DNA from: Microbacterium pumilum
Lineage (GTDB): Bacteria > Actinomycetota > Actinomycetes > Actinomycetales > Microbacteriaceae
Direction of reading: 5' to 3'
Assembly: GCF_039530225.1 (NCBI RefSeq)
Contig: NZ_BAAAOH010000001.1
Location: 1,364,001-1,428,000, forward strand
DNA: 64,000 nt
A model generated the notes under the pieces. The model saw only the letters and a program-made list of their open reading frames with translations, made no database searches and was not told where the DNA came from. The position numbers were made by a program, and so were the translations under genes. Shown here in pieces: positions 8,547 through 17,526 of this stretch. Positions within the stretch are counted from its first letter, which is position 1, and every line of letters starts with the position of its first letter.

Positions 8547-10508
8547 TTACTCGTCGGGGTTCTGCTCGACAGTCACAACCACGCGATCACGGGCTGTGAC
8601 ATCGAGTTCGATGCGGGTGAGGGTTGGGCCCCACACGTCCGAGAGCATCGGATCGTCGAGGTCGCGGACCACGGTGGCAGCGCGGATGCCGGAGTCCCAG
8701 GCGACCCGCACGGGTCGTGCGTCACCGAGGGGGGTGACGCGCAGCCCGTCCTGGAGGGATTCGACGGCGCCCGCCACGAGCAGGCGAACCGTCGTCGTGC
8801 GTTCGGTGTCGTCTGGTTCGTACCCCCACGAGTCATCGATCACGACCCGCGCGCATTCGCTGTCGCGGTGAAGCGTCACGGAACGACGCCAGCTGCGGAC
8901 GCCGACGTCAGGGTAGGCCGCGGCGAGGTCCAGCGAGAGCCCGCTGGCATCGTCTGCGACGCTCGCCGTGACGTCGGTCGCGCGGAACGCCGCACCGGCG
9001 CCCTGCGCGGACTCCCGCAGCTCCGGCACGTTGTGCCACGAGCTCTGCATCGTCCAGATCAGGTAGCGGTCCGGGCCGAAGGTGGCGGCGGTGTAGGTCG
9101 GGCGACCGGCGTCGACGATGACCGGCACTCCGTCGCTGGCCACCACGAACGAGCCGACGTCGTTGTGATTGTGGTGCTCGCCGTTGTGGCCGCCCTTGGC
9201 GGCGACGGTGACGCCACTGGCCGAGCCGCCTCGCTCCCGCGCGATGATGACCTGCACGGACGGCAGCCACACGTCGCGGGGGAGCGGCGACGGGGAGTTC
9301 TCAGCGGCGAGCCATGCCTCATCCGTGATCCCCTGCAGCAGCCGTCCAAGACCGGCGTGCTCCGTGGTCCCCGGCACATCGGGCCGACGGTGCGCCGCGG
9401 CGTGGGCTTCCGCGTCCTGGTCGCCCGCGCGACGGGCTGCGCGGTGGAGCGCGTGCCACGGCTGGTCGACGGGTGGCCGCGCCTGACCGTCGGCGACGTT
9501 GACGTACCAGTCGCCGCCGAGGTGCATGCGATGGGGAAAGGCGACGGTCTCGCGCAGTGCCGGGATCTCGCCGACCGGGTCGAGCGCGCCATCCGTCGCA
9601 TGGGTCAGGATGTCGAGAGCCTCGAGCGCACGGCACGCACCGTTCCACCAGTACGAGTAGCCCTCGTCGATCGCGCCATCCGCCGGCAGCGAGGCCACGT
9701 ACCGGTCGATGCCCTCGATGGCGAGGCTGATGACGCGAAGACGCTCGGCCCCGTCATCCGGACCGTCGAGCAGGCGGAGCGCCGCGACGAGGACGTTGCC
9801 GTGGATCCACGGGTTCCAGTTGTGCACGTCACCGTCGAGGCCGATCCAATGCCAGTCGCGGCGCCGGACGAAGGGCTCGAGCACTCTGGTGCGGGCTTCG
9901 TGGCGGATGCGTCCCCGGAGTCCGGGGTAGTGCGTGTCGAGGGCGGCGCCGAGCAGGTGGTCGATCCACGCGAGTTCACCGGCGACATCGCCGGCGCCCA
10001 GATCGAGGTACGGGTCGGTGACCGTCGCGAGGACCGCGCCATGACGCCGGCGGGTGTCGTCGTGCGCGGGCCAGCACCACGAACTCTGCTCGCACAGCAG
10101 CACGACGCCGTCGGCGACCTCGTCGATCCAGCGCTTCTCGTCCGTGGCGGCGGCCGCCACCACGGCACGGTTCAGACGGTACTGGCGGTTGAACGCGGCG
10201 CTCTCCCACTCGACGCGATCCCCGTCGGTGTGCACACGTGCAGCTGCGCTCGCGAGCGGGAGTGGCCACGGTGTGCCGAGATCGGCCGTCGCGCGGCGGA
10301 GCAGGTCGGCCATCGTCACACTGTCGGCGCGTCCCGTGCCGAGATCCCACACCGAGCGGTCGGAGGCCGGCGGAAGGGGCAGTGCGCGGTCCGGCGCGAC
10401 AAGGAGGCCTTCCAGCGCCTCCGTCAGCAACCCCGCCGAGGCACCTGTCTGACGTTCGAAGACGGCGGTCAGCGGCCCGGCGAACGCAGCCGGCTGATCC
10501 TCGAGCAT
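8547..10508 (-). CDS. Heparinase II/III family protein
   Basis: The reading frame extends further up, but the ATG at 10508 (MLEDQPAAF) is preceded by GACGAGGCGAC, a usable ribosome site, whereas the ATG at 10553 has none. The 653-residue product has an N-terminal (alpha/alpha) toroid (residues 1-340) and a beta-sandwich C-terminal half. The latter holds the family signature GHNGEHHNHNDVGSFVV, in which His and Asn residues bind uronates and metal. Characterised members are polysaccharide lyases of glycosaminoglycans, alginate or related uronic-acid polymers; Tyr/His catalysis is typical. There is no signal peptide, so it probably acts on imported oligosaccharides. It is divergent from the DUF2264 gene, with 131 bases between starts. 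Confidence 0.75.
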   Translation of the reverse strand: MLEDQPAAFAGPLTAVFERQTGASAGLLTEALEGLLVAPDRALPLPPASDRSVWDLGTGRADSVTMADLLRRATADLGTPWPLPLASAAARVHTDGDRVEWESAAFNRQYRLNRAVVAAAATDEKRWIDEVADGVVLLCEQSSWCWPAHDDTRRRHGAVLATVTDPYLDLGAGDVAGELAWIDHLLGAALDTHYPGLRGRIRHEARTRVLEPFVRRRDWHWIGLDGDVHNWNPWIHGNVLVAALRLLDGPDDGAERLRVISLAIEGIDRYVASLPADGAIDEGYSYWWNGACRALEALDILTHATDGALDPVGEIPALRETVAFPHRMHLGGDWYVNVADGQARPPVDQPWHALHRAARRAGDQDAEAHAAAHRRPDVPGTTEHAGLGRLLQGITDEAWLAAENSPSPLPRDVWLPSVQVIIARERGGSASGVTVAAKGGHNGEHHNHNDVGSFVVASDGVPVIVDAGRPTYTAATFGPDRYLIWTMQSSWHNVPELRESAQGAGAAFRATDVTASVADDASGLSLDLAAAYPDVGVRSWRRSVTLHRDSECARVVIDDSWGYEPDDTERTTTVRLLVAGAVESLQDGLRVTPLGDARPVRVAWDSGIRAATVVRDLDDPMLSDVWGPTLTRIELDVTARDRVVVTVEQNPDE

Positions 10509-10568
10509 GTCGCCTCGTCCGTCGCGTCGATCAAACCGATCACAGACGAGCATAAGCGGAACAGAAGT

Positions 10569-10598
10569 TTGCCTGGGGACGAGGGAGATTGCTAACCT
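10569..10598 (+). promoter_or_regulatory. Sigma-70-like promoter for the DUF2264 gene
   Basis: TTGCCT (10569-10574) is separated by 18 bases from TAACCT (10593-10598). This matches a housekeeping promoter and lies about 42 bases before the GTG at 10640. Confidence 0.45.
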
Positions 10599-10639
10599 GC
10601 CAGGCGCCGGCAGCGGCCGTTCCACGGCAAGGAGAAGGT

Positions 10640-12625
10640 GTGACCCCCGAGCGATCACGTCAGCCGTCGGGCGGCAACGTCGCCACGGACTGGACCCGTG
10701 AGGAGTGGCTGGCTTACGCCGACGGGCTGCTCGACACGGCGGCTCGGTTCGCCTCACCCGGTCACGGACAGGTCCTCTTTCCCGGTGCCGAAGGCGGATA
10801 CGGACGAGCCGTCGATGGTCTCGAAGGTTTCGCACGTACGTTCCTCCTCGCCGGCTTCCGCATTGCGGGAGAGCGAGGGGCCGGCGTCGATGACCTCATC
10901 CAGTTCTATGCGGAAGGCATCGCAACGGGCGTCGACCCCGACGCCCCTGACCGCTGGGTGCGCCTCGACGAGCACGCCCAGGCCAAGGTGGAGGCGGCAT
11001 CCATCGCCCTGATCCTCGACATGACCCGGCCCTGGCTCTGGGACAAGCTCGACACGCTCACCCAGCGGCGCGTCATCGACTATCTCGCCCCCGCGGTCGG
11101 CGACGACACGTATCCGCGCACGAACTGGCTGTGGTTCCGGCTGGTCGTCCAGACCTTCCTCCGCTCGGTCGGGGGCCCGTGGTCGCCCGCGGACATCGCA
11201 GCCGATCTTGCGCTCCACGACTCGTTCGTCCGTGCCGACGGCTGGCTGTCGGACGGACCTGAGCGCTCGTATGACCACTACGTGGGCTGGGCGCTGCACC
11301 TCTACCCCGTGCTGTGGGCGCGGATGCGGGGAGCCGCCGATCTCGCGGGCGGCCGGACGGCCACGGATGTCGCCCGCCTCGATCGCTTCCTCCAAGACGC
11401 CGTCGCCCTCGTCGGCGCAGACGGCTCACCGCTCATCCAGGGACGCAGCCTCATCTATCGCTTCGCCGCGGCAGCGCCGTTCTGGGTCGGGGTGATCGCG
11501 GAGGTTCCATCGGTGTCTCCGGGCCTGCTGCGCCACGCCGCGACCAAGGTGGTGACCCATTTCGCCGACCACGGAGTACCCACGGCGGAGGGACTGCTGA
11601 CGATGGGCTGGCACGACGAATGGCGCGCGCTGGCTCAGTCCTACTCCGGCCCGGGTTCGCCGTACTGGGCGGCGAAAGGCCTCATCGGCATCGCGCTGCC
11701 CGCCGACCATCCGGTCTGGGCCGCGGCGGCTGAGCCGCTGCCGGCGGAGGTGGGCGACACACTCGCGATCGTGCGCGCCGCGGGGTGGGCGCTGTCGGGC
11801 ACCGCGGCAGACGGCATCGTGCGCGTCGTGAATCACGGCACCGACCATGCCGCCGCCGGCACTCTCGTGGGTGACTCACCGCTGTACGCGCGCCTCGGCT
11901 ATTCGACCGCGACGAGCCCGCTGCTCGACGATGCCGCGTGGCACCAGCCGCTCGAGCAGTCGGTCGCCCTCATCGACGCCGGTGGGCATGCCACGCACCG
12001 GGCGGCGCTGGAGCTCGCCGACATCCGGATTCAGGACGATGACGGCGGCAGGATCGCGATCGCCGGCTCCACCTGGCTCGCCCACTGGATCGACCCCGAC
12101 ACGACGCAGCGCCATCACGGATCGGGCTGGGAGGGCCGGGTCAACGTGGCGGGTCGCCTGACGGTGCATTCGATCGTGCGCGGGCCCTGGGAGCTTCGCC
12201 TGGCGAGGTTCGATGATCCGCGGCCCGATTGCGGCGCGGTGCGCCTGCGCGTCGGCGGCTGGCCGCTTGCGGCAGGGGTCACCCCGCTTGCGCACACGGC
12301 GGCTGCCACCGCCGGAGTCTCCGTGGACGGCCTGCGCAGCGGCATCCGCTCCCTGCGCGGTGCTGCCTCGGCCGAGGTCGTGGTGCGTCCAGCCGCGAGC
12401 CCGCTGGGCGCCGTATCGTCTGTGCCGGTGCTGGACTACGCGGTCGCACCGGGCGAGTGGGTCTCTGCCCTCATCGAGCTCACCGCCGACCCTGCGGTGG
12501 TGGCGAGGGCTCTGTCCGCCGACCTCGCGTTCGACCTTCCGTCACTGACCGCCGTCGTCACCTGGCCGGACGGAGTGGTGACACGCAGTCGGCTCATCGA
12601 CCTTCGGGAAAGCGAGACGGCGTGA
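10640..12625 (+). CDS. DUF2264 domain protein, (alpha/alpha)6 glycan-active candidate
   Basis: The GTG at 10640 is chosen because AGGAG (10630-10634) lies five bases upstream; the TTG at 10589 has no such support. The 661-residue protein matches DUF2264: an alpha/alpha-toroid half (residues 20-390, with DGWLSDGPERSYDHYVGW and IQGRSLIYRFAAAAPFW) and a beta-rich second half. DUF2264 proteins have the shape of GH88/GH105 unsaturated-uronyl hydrolases, but the reaction is not established here. Divergence from a heparinase II/III gene suggests the two process one acidic polysaccharide. No signal peptide is seen. Confidence 0.7.
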   Translation: MTPERSRQPSGGNVATDWTREEWLAYADGLLDTAARFASPGHGQVLFPGAEGGYGRAVDGLEGFARTFLLAGFRIAGERGAGVDDLIQFYAEGIATGVDPDAPDRWVRLDEHAQAKVEAASIALILDMTRPWLWDKLDTLTQRRVIDYLAPAVGDDTYPRTNWLWFRLVVQTFLRSVGGPWSPADIAADLALHDSFVRADGWLSDGPERSYDHYVGWALHLYPVLWARMRGAADLAGGRTATDVARLDRFLQDAVALVGADGSPLIQGRSLIYRFAAAAPFWVGVIAEVPSVSPGLLRHAATKVVTHFADHGVPTAEGLLTMGWHDEWRALAQSYSGPGSPYWAAKGLIGIALPADHPVWAAAAEPLPAEVGDTLAIVRAAGWALSGTAADGIVRVVNHGTDHAAAGTLVGDSPLYARLGYSTATSPLLDDAAWHQPLEQSVALIDAGGHATHRAALELADIRIQDDDGGRIAIAGSTWLAHWIDPDTTQRHHGSGWEGRVNVAGRLTVHSIVRGPWELRLARFDDPRPDCGAVRLRVGGWPLAAGVTPLAHTAAATAGVSVDGLRSGIRSLRGAASAEVVVRPAASPLGAVSSVPVLDYAVAPGEWVSALIELTADPAVVARALSADLAFDLPSLTAVVTWPDGVVTRSRLIDLRESETA

Positions 12626-12632
12626 CATCCAC

Positions 12633-12661
12633 CGGCTTCGCCCGTCACTGCTCCGAAGCCG
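12633..12661. terminator. Possible bidirectional terminator hairpin
   Basis: CGGCTTCG (12633-12640) and CGAAGCCG (12654-12661) form a perfect 8-bp stem with a 13-base loop. It sits between the convergent DUF2264 and GNAT genes and overlaps the last codons of the latter. There is no T tract. Confidence 0.35.
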
Positions 12662-13271
12662 ACCCCTTCGCAGCTTTCAGCGTCGACTGCTCGCGCTGCG
12701 CCAGCCACTCCCGACGCAGGACGCCCATCACCACCGAGTCGTAGCGCTCGCCGCGCACTTCGCGGGCCTCCCGGAACCGCGCCTCTTCGACGAACCCGAG
12801 CCGATGCCCGACGCCGAGCATGCGGGTGTTGCCCGACCAGGTCGAGAAGTCGAGGCGCACGACACCCGTGTGCTCGAAGAGGTAATCCGTCCAGATCCGC
12901 AGCGCCTCGGTGCCCGTGCCGTGTCCGCGCAAGTGCGGGTCGAACACACTGACGCCCATGCGCCGCCAGTCCGACTCCTCGGCCTCCCAGTGCCACGACA
13001 CCATGCCCACGAGGCGCTGTGGGTCGTCCGCCACCGCGACGACCGCGCGTTCGATCGGCGCGACGCGCAGCGACCCGTCCTCGATCCGTGCACGCAGGCG
13101 CTCGATGCCGGCGTCGACCTCGGCGGTCCCGCGCGGCGGACCGTACGGTCCGTTCCACCGGTGCCACTCCTGATCGGGCTGCAGCCACATCCGGTAGTCC
13201 GCCAGGTCATCGACCGTGAAATGCCGCAGCAGGATGCCGCGGCTCTCGCCGATCGGTTCGTCGGATGTCAC
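12645..13271 (-). CDS. GNAT family N-acetyltransferase (RimJ/RimL type)
   Basis: The 208-residue protein from GTG 13271 (VTSDEPIGESRGILLRHF) carries a standard GNAT fold: substrate strand near residue 15, GMVSWHWE near 87, the acetyl-CoA loop LRGHGTGTEALRIW near 110-122, and NTRMLGVGHRLGFVEEARFR near 147-166. The pattern is that of RimJ/RimL-like ribosomal-protein or small-molecule acetyltransferases; the acceptor is unknown. CAGGCT lies six bases upstream of the GTG, so the message may be leaderless. Confidence 0.75.
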   Translation of the reverse strand: MTSDEPIGESRGILLRHFTVDDLADYRMWLQPDQEWHRWNGPYGPPRGTAEVDAGIERLRARIEDGSLRVAPIERAVVAVADDPQRLVGMVSWHWEAEESDWRRMGVSVFDPHLRGHGTGTEALRIWTDYLFEHTGVVRLDFSTWSGNTRMLGVGHRLGFVEEARFREAREVRGERYDSVVMGVLRREWLAQREQSTLKAAKGSASEQ

Positions 13272-13417
13272 GGGGCCAGCCTGCCACGGCGCGCGCGCGC
13301 CCGGGGATTGGCCGTTGCGCACACGCGACGGGGAGAGGAACCTGGTCCCGCGGGCGCCGGTGCATCCGCGTCGCGGCGCCGAGCGGCGCAGCGGGCCGTG
13401 CTCACGTGGGGGTAGCG

Positions 13418-15829
13418 ATGACGGTGACGGAGGTCAATGGCGCAGTCTGGCGTCGCAAGCACGATGACCCGGCGGCGCCGACGAGGTCGACCACGACGCG
13501 CATCCTGTACCCGACCTCGCTCGAGGAGGTGATCGAGCTGTGCGCGAACCGGCCAGGCGGAGGGCGCGCGACATCCGCCGGCAGCCATTGGTCGCTGTCG
13601 GTCGGTGCCGTGGCCGACTCGACCTTCGTCGAGACCCACGATCCGAACAACGCGTTTCCTGCGATGGGTCGCACGCTGTTCGAGGTCGTGCCCGGGTGCC
13701 TCTCGGATGCGATGCTCGACCGTCTCGAGCACGAGTTCCAGCCCGAATACTCGACCACGACCTTCGGCGAGGATGTCGGGGAGTATTACGTGCACATCGA
13801 GACCGGCAAACGGGTCTACCAGGCCTACGCCGAGCTCGACCAGGGCGACGACGCCAACGCCGACAGCCTCGCGGTGCTGATGCGCGACCAGCGTGGCAAT
13901 GCCTCGTACCTCGGCCCGTGGGGGTTCCGCACCCTCGGCGGCGCGGGCGGTCAAACGGTCTTCGGCGCGCTCACGACGGGCACGCACGGGGGCGACTTCA
14001 GGATCGGCCCGATCGCCGAGTCCGTCGTGGCCCTCCACCTCGTGACCGACGGCGGCCGCCATTACTGGATCGAACCGGAGTCGCTGCGGGTCACCGGAGC
14101 ACGGTTCACCGACGATGAGCGACTCCGTCGGGTCTACGGAGATGATCGTTTCAAAGGTGCGGCGGGGTCGGGTGCCGAGAACTTCGAGATCATCCGCGAC
14201 GACGACGTCTTCCACGCTGTGCTCATCGGCTCGTGGCGCTTCGGGGTCGTCTATTCGGTCGTGCTGCGCGTGGTGCGCCAGTACACGCTGCACCAGGAGC
14301 GGCGTCTGACGACGTGGGCGGCTGTGAAGGACCTCATCGCCGACCCTGCGTCGTCGCTCTGGTCCAGCGATGCGGCAGCGCCGCCGTTCGACAGCAAGTT
14401 CCTCCAGATCGCGGTGAACGTCGTGCCGAACCACGACTCCACGGGAAACCTCGTCGGCGTGACGAAGCGGTGGAACGTGCCGATGGCGCTCAACCCGGTG
14501 ACCGGCTCGCCCGCAGGGCGCGACGAACGGGTCGGAGCGATCGTGGATGCGTTCGATGCGTGGATCGGCGGACCCCGCTTCGACAAGGCGGGCAACAGCC
14601 ACACGTACTCCCCGGATCCGGCGCGACCCGGCGCCAGTGCTCCGCCCAACTTCCTCGAGCGGGCGTGCCAGGATGCCGACTTCGTGGTCGGCGTCCTCCG
14701 CGTCGTCGCCCAGGAGGTCGAGGACTTCATCGCGAGCAATGGCGCCGTGATCGGCGGAACACTCGCCGGCGTCGTCGCCATCGGCGGCGGTGCCGCCCTG
14801 CTCGCACTCCTCGCGGCGCTGGCCGTGATCCTCCTCCTCCTGCTCGCGTTCATCGCCGCGCTCGAGGCCGCACTCGGCCCCCGTCTCGGCAACACGCTCA
14901 ACGACCTCAAGGACACGCTCATCAATCGGTCCGACCCCGACGAGCGCGCTGCCGGCATCCTGGTGTGGCAGATGATCGGCGAGCGCCTCTTCTCGAGCCA
15001 GCAGAACGACCTCGACGTCGAGGCGATCAGTTACGCGGCCATGGACGGGCACGACTACTTCGACCAGAGCTGCAACGTGAACGTCGACTCGATCGAAGTC
15101 TTCTTCGATGCGACGAGCCCGATGCTCGTGGCCTACGTCGACGCTCTCCTCGCATTCGAGGTGGCGCAAGAGCGACTGGGGCGCGCGTTCGTCGGATACT
15201 TCTCGCTGCGCTTCACCGGACCTACCGCGGCGCTCATCGGCCCCGAGCAGTTCTCGAGGACCTGCGTGATCGAAGTCGCCGGCCTCAACGACGTCACGGG
15301 CGTGCGCGAACTGGTCGACTTCGCCGCCATGCTCGCACTCGACCCGAATTTCGGCGGAATCCTCCACTGGGGCCAGCGCAACCCGTCGACGATGGCCGAG
15401 ATCGAGGCGCGGTTCGGGGACACCGCGGGGGACCCCAAAGAGAAGCTCACGCGCTGGCGACGTGCGTTGAGCCGACTGACCGACAACGGTGCTCGAGACG
15501 GCTTCAGCAACGCTTTCACCCGCACGACCGGACTCGAGGTCGTGACGCCGGTCGTCTCGTCGGCGAGTGCGGCAGCCGGACCGGTGGCTCGGGGTGACGC
15601 ATTCCCGGTCCAGTGGGACTGCCGGCGCAATCCGCCGGCCACGAGCGTGTCGGTCCGAGCGGTCTCGCCCGTGGGGGTGGTGGCTTCGTGGCCGGCGCTG
15701 CCGCTGTCGGGCATGTTCGATGTGACCGCGGTCGAATCCGGGACCTACACCGTCACCATCACCGCATCGCTCACCGTCAACGGGCGCACCCGGCAGGCGT
15801 CGTCAGACGTCTTCGTGACGGTCGTCTGA
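13418..15829 (+). CDS. FAD-linked oxidase with hydrophobic insert and Ig-like C-terminus
   Basis: ATG 13418 follows GTGGGGGTAG; starts further up give a basic leader with poor codon pattern and were dropped. The 803-residue protein has an FAD_binding_4 (PCMH-type) module at residues 20-260, including SAGSHWSLSVGAVAD and GALTTGTHGGDF, where the His resembles the flavin-linking region of aldonolactone oxidases. A cap region follows. Residues about 440-490 are strongly hydrophobic (GVVAIGGGAALLALLAALAV and on), long enough for one or two membrane segments, which is unusual for this family. The last 95 residues look like an immunoglobulin-type beta domain ending in DVFVTVV. Substrate unknown. The next gene starts 13 bases on. 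Confidence 0.7.
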   Translation: MTVTEVNGAVWRRKHDDPAAPTRSTTTRILYPTSLEEVIELCANRPGGGRATSAGSHWSLSVGAVADSTFVETHDPNNAFPAMGRTLFEVVPGCLSDAMLDRLEHEFQPEYSTTTFGEDVGEYYVHIETGKRVYQAYAELDQGDDANADSLAVLMRDQRGNASYLGPWGFRTLGGAGGQTVFGALTTGTHGGDFRIGPIAESVVALHLVTDGGRHYWIEPESLRVTGARFTDDERLRRVYGDDRFKGAAGSGAENFEIIRDDDVFHAVLIGSWRFGVVYSVVLRVVRQYTLHQERRLTTWAAVKDLIADPASSLWSSDAAAPPFDSKFLQIAVNVVPNHDSTGNLVGVTKRWNVPMALNPVTGSPAGRDERVGAIVDAFDAWIGGPRFDKAGNSHTYSPDPARPGASAPPNFLERACQDADFVVGVLRVVAQEVEDFIASNGAVIGGTLAGVVAIGGGAALLALLAALAVILLLLLAFIAALEAALGPRLGNTLNDLKDTLINRSDPDERAAGILVWQMIGERLFSSQQNDLDVEAISYAAMDGHDYFDQSCNVNVDSIEVFFDATSPMLVAYVDALLAFEVAQERLGRAFVGYFSLRFTGPTAALIGPEQFSRTCVIEVAGLNDVTGVRELVDFAAMLALDPNFGGILHWGQRNPSTMAEIEARFGDTAGDPKEKLTRWRRALSRLTDNGARDGFSNAFTRTTGLEVVTPVVSSASAAAGPVARGDAFPVQWDCRRNPPATSVSVRAVSPVGVVASWPALPLSGMFDVTAVESGTYTVTITASLTVNGRTRQASSDVFVTVV

Positions 15830-15842
15830 GAGGAGAGGGACA

Positions 15843-16505
15843 ATGGACGAGATCTTCTACGGACCATGGGATGTCCGGGTTCTCACCAAGGACGCCTGGT
15901 TCTCGCAGCAGATCGTGATCACAGGGTCGGATGCGTCAGACGGCGCGTATCCGGGAACGCCAGGCGGCGGGCCCGGCCCCGTGTCGGGGGCGCGGTGGAC
16001 GCTGCACGCGGAGTGGAACGACAACGCGGGATCGGGGTGGCAGCGCAGCGCCCTGCGTCGCAGTGCCGCGTACACCCTTGCCGACGGCCTCACCGTGACG
16101 ATCGGCATCGACGACAACCAGGAGGCGCTGCGCGACTACGACTATGACGACGTCGTCATCGTCGCCCGCTCGCTCGACCCCGCGCACACTCCGCTGCACC
16201 CGGTCGCACCCCCGCTCGACTTCACCGTGCCCGAGAAGGTGTGGTGGCGGTACTGGAAGCGCGCGAATCGCGACCCCGAGGACCCGTATCGCGGGTACCC
16301 GCCGAAGGACGATCCTCAGGACCCGAACGACCCGGATCAACCGAGAGACCCGAAGGACCCGAAGGACCCGAAGGACCCGAGAGAGCCGGCGGATCCCAAG
16401 GACCCGAGGACGCCGAGGGACCCCTGGCAGCCCAGGGAACCGCTTGACCCCAAGCCCCCGAAGGAACCCCGGGAGCCGAGGGAGCCCAGGATGCCTCCGG
16501 GCTGA
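15843..16505 (+). CDS. Hypothetical protein with Asp-Pro-Lys/Arg repeat tail
   Basis: The 220-residue protein begins after a strong GAGGAGAGGGA site, and it clearly forms a unit with the upstream FAD oxidase. Residues 1-135 look globular and beta-rich (MDEIFYGPWDVRVLTKDAWF). Residues about 150-220 are a low-complexity run of DPKDP, EP and RDP units, encoded in part by tandem 9-base repeats at 16347-16382. Such proline/charge tails are extended and often serve as spacers or wall-spanning stalks. No signal peptide or membrane segment is visible. I do not recognise the N-terminal domain; partnership with the oxidase is inferred from spacing only. Confidence 0.65.
   Translation: MDEIFYGPWDVRVLTKDAWFSQQIVITGSDASDGAYPGTPGGGPGPVSGARWTLHAEWNDNAGSGWQRSALRRSAAYTLADGLTVTIGIDDNQEALRDYDYDDVVIVARSLDPAHTPLHPVAPPLDFTVPEKVWWRYWKRANRDPEDPYRGYPPKDDPQDPNDPDQPRDPKDPKDPKDPREPADPKDPRTPRDPWQPREPLDPKPPKEPREPREPRMPPG
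16347..16382 (+). repeat. Tandem 9-base repeat encoding Asp-Pro-Lys
   Basis: Three identical copies of GACCCGAAG are followed by a fourth copy with two base changes. They lie in frame in the 3' part of the hypothetical gene, so copy number changes would alter tail length without breaking the frame. Confidence 0.8.
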
Positions 16506-16552
16506 TCGAGTTCGCTGCCGCCCGCTCGATTCGCGTTGTCGGCGGTTCCGCA

Positions 16553-16558
16553 TACGCT
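16553..16558 (+). promoter_or_regulatory. -10 element of a probable leaderless yjbR transcript
   Basis: TACGCT is followed by six bases and the GTG of the YjbR gene at 16565, with no room for a ribosome site. Confidence 0.5.
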
Positions 16559-16564
16559 CGCTTC

Positions 16565-16954
16565 GTGGCCACCCTCGATGACGTGCGTCGCATCGCGGCA
16601 GGGCTGCCCGGCAGCGAGGAGCAGACGATGACCGGCGGCGCCGCGTGGTTCGTTCGCCGCAAGCTCTATGCGTGGGAGTGCCACCCGTGGCCGAGCATTC
16701 CCGAGGCGATGCGTGAGATCATCGCGGCGGAGCTCGTCGTGGGGGTGAAAGTCGCAGACCGCCTGGACGCGCTCGCCCTCGTCGAGATGGCGCCGGAGGT
16801 GTTCCTGCCCAGCACGACGGGGTGGGGCGAGCCGAAGGTCGCATTCCGCATGGCCGGCATCGACCAGGACCATCTCGTGGAGCTCGTGACCGAGGCGTGG
16901 CGCGTTCAGGCGCCTCAGTATCTGAGGCGTGCGTTCGACGACCTGGCTCGATGA
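16565..16954 (+). CDS. MmcQ/YjbR family protein
   Basis: The 129-residue protein from GTG 16565 (MATLDDVRRIAAGLPGSEEQ) has the YjbR-like fold pattern: an N-terminal helix, the middle strands AAWFVRRKLYAWECHPW, and a C-terminal helix with VELVTEAWRVQAPQYL. The family is called DNA-binding by fold similarity, but its role is unknown. A second member lies at 52603-52953. CGCCTCAG and CTGAGGCG at 16911-16929 form an 8-bp hairpin inside the last codons, possibly a weak terminator toward the convergent VOC gene. Confidence 0.75.
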   Translation: MATLDDVRRIAAGLPGSEEQTMTGGAAWFVRRKLYAWECHPWPSIPEAMREIIAAELVVGVKVADRLDALALVEMAPEVFLPSTTGWGEPKVAFRMAGIDQDHLVELVTEAWRVQAPQYLRRAFDDLAR

Positions 16955-16969
16955 CTCAGCGCACAGCCG

Positions 16970-17365
16970 TCACTTCGGCGGATTGTGCATGAACTCGAGC
17001 CGGATGCCGTTGTCGTCCTCGACGAAAGAGGCGTAATACCGGTCGTTGAACCGCGGGTACAGCTTCGGATCGCGGACAGCCGTCCAGCCTGCGTCGAGTG
17101 CGAGCGCGTGCAGCTGATCCACCTCCGCGCGCGAGTCGACGGCGAAGGCGAGGTGCTGCCAGCCGACACGTCCGTGCCGGTGGGGCCCGGTGTCCGCCTC
17201 GCGAGCGGGGAAGAGGATCAGTTCCGGCTCGCCCTCGCGGTACCACGCGACCGAGTCGTCGGCGTCTTCGCGGGCGAATCCCAACGCCTGAAGCACCGGA
17301 TCGAACTGGGCGATGGCGCGCGGGAGGTCGTCGATGGTGATGCCGAGATGGTCGAAGACAGCCAT
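16970..17365 (-). CDS. VOC family protein
   Basis: The frame opens further up, but the conserved protein begins at ATG 17365 (MAVFDHLGITIDDLPRAI). The 131 residues form one VOC module, with AGWTAVRDPKLYP near 98 and FVEDDNGIRLEFMHN at the end, a glyoxalase/dioxygenase-like metal-site region. Substrate unknown. CAGACT lies six bases before the ATG. It is divergent from another VOC gene, so the two may share a control region. Confidence 0.75.
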   Translation of the reverse strand: MAVFDHLGITIDDLPRAIAQFDPVLQALGFAREDADDSVAWYREGEPELILFPAREADTGPHRHGRVGWQHLAFAVDSRAEVDQLHALALDAGWTAVRDPKLYPRFNDRYYASFVEDDNGIRLEFMHNPPK

Positions 17366-17526
17366 CCCGCCAGTCTGTCTGATCCCATCGACACTCGCCG
17401 CGTCGGATCTGCTCGGGACGTCAGGTCCGAAAGCCGGTGTGCCGTTCTCGTCAGCACGGTAGCGTCGCGTGAGGTATGCCACATCCATCGACCGCGAGAT
17501 GTCGCAGCCCGAGCCGAAGGATGCCC

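Noticed and set aside
8328-10595. 755-codon plus-strand frame over the heparinase gene
   Set aside because: The minus strand holds the heparinase signature and the plus product has no domain.
13268-15367. 699-codon minus-strand frame over the FAD oxidase
   Set aside because: Shadow frame; no motif, Arg/Glu-rich.
16347-16382. Short tandem repeats as a possible CRISPR or satellite
   Set aside because: The 9-base units are in frame, contiguous and without spacers; they encode the protein tail.
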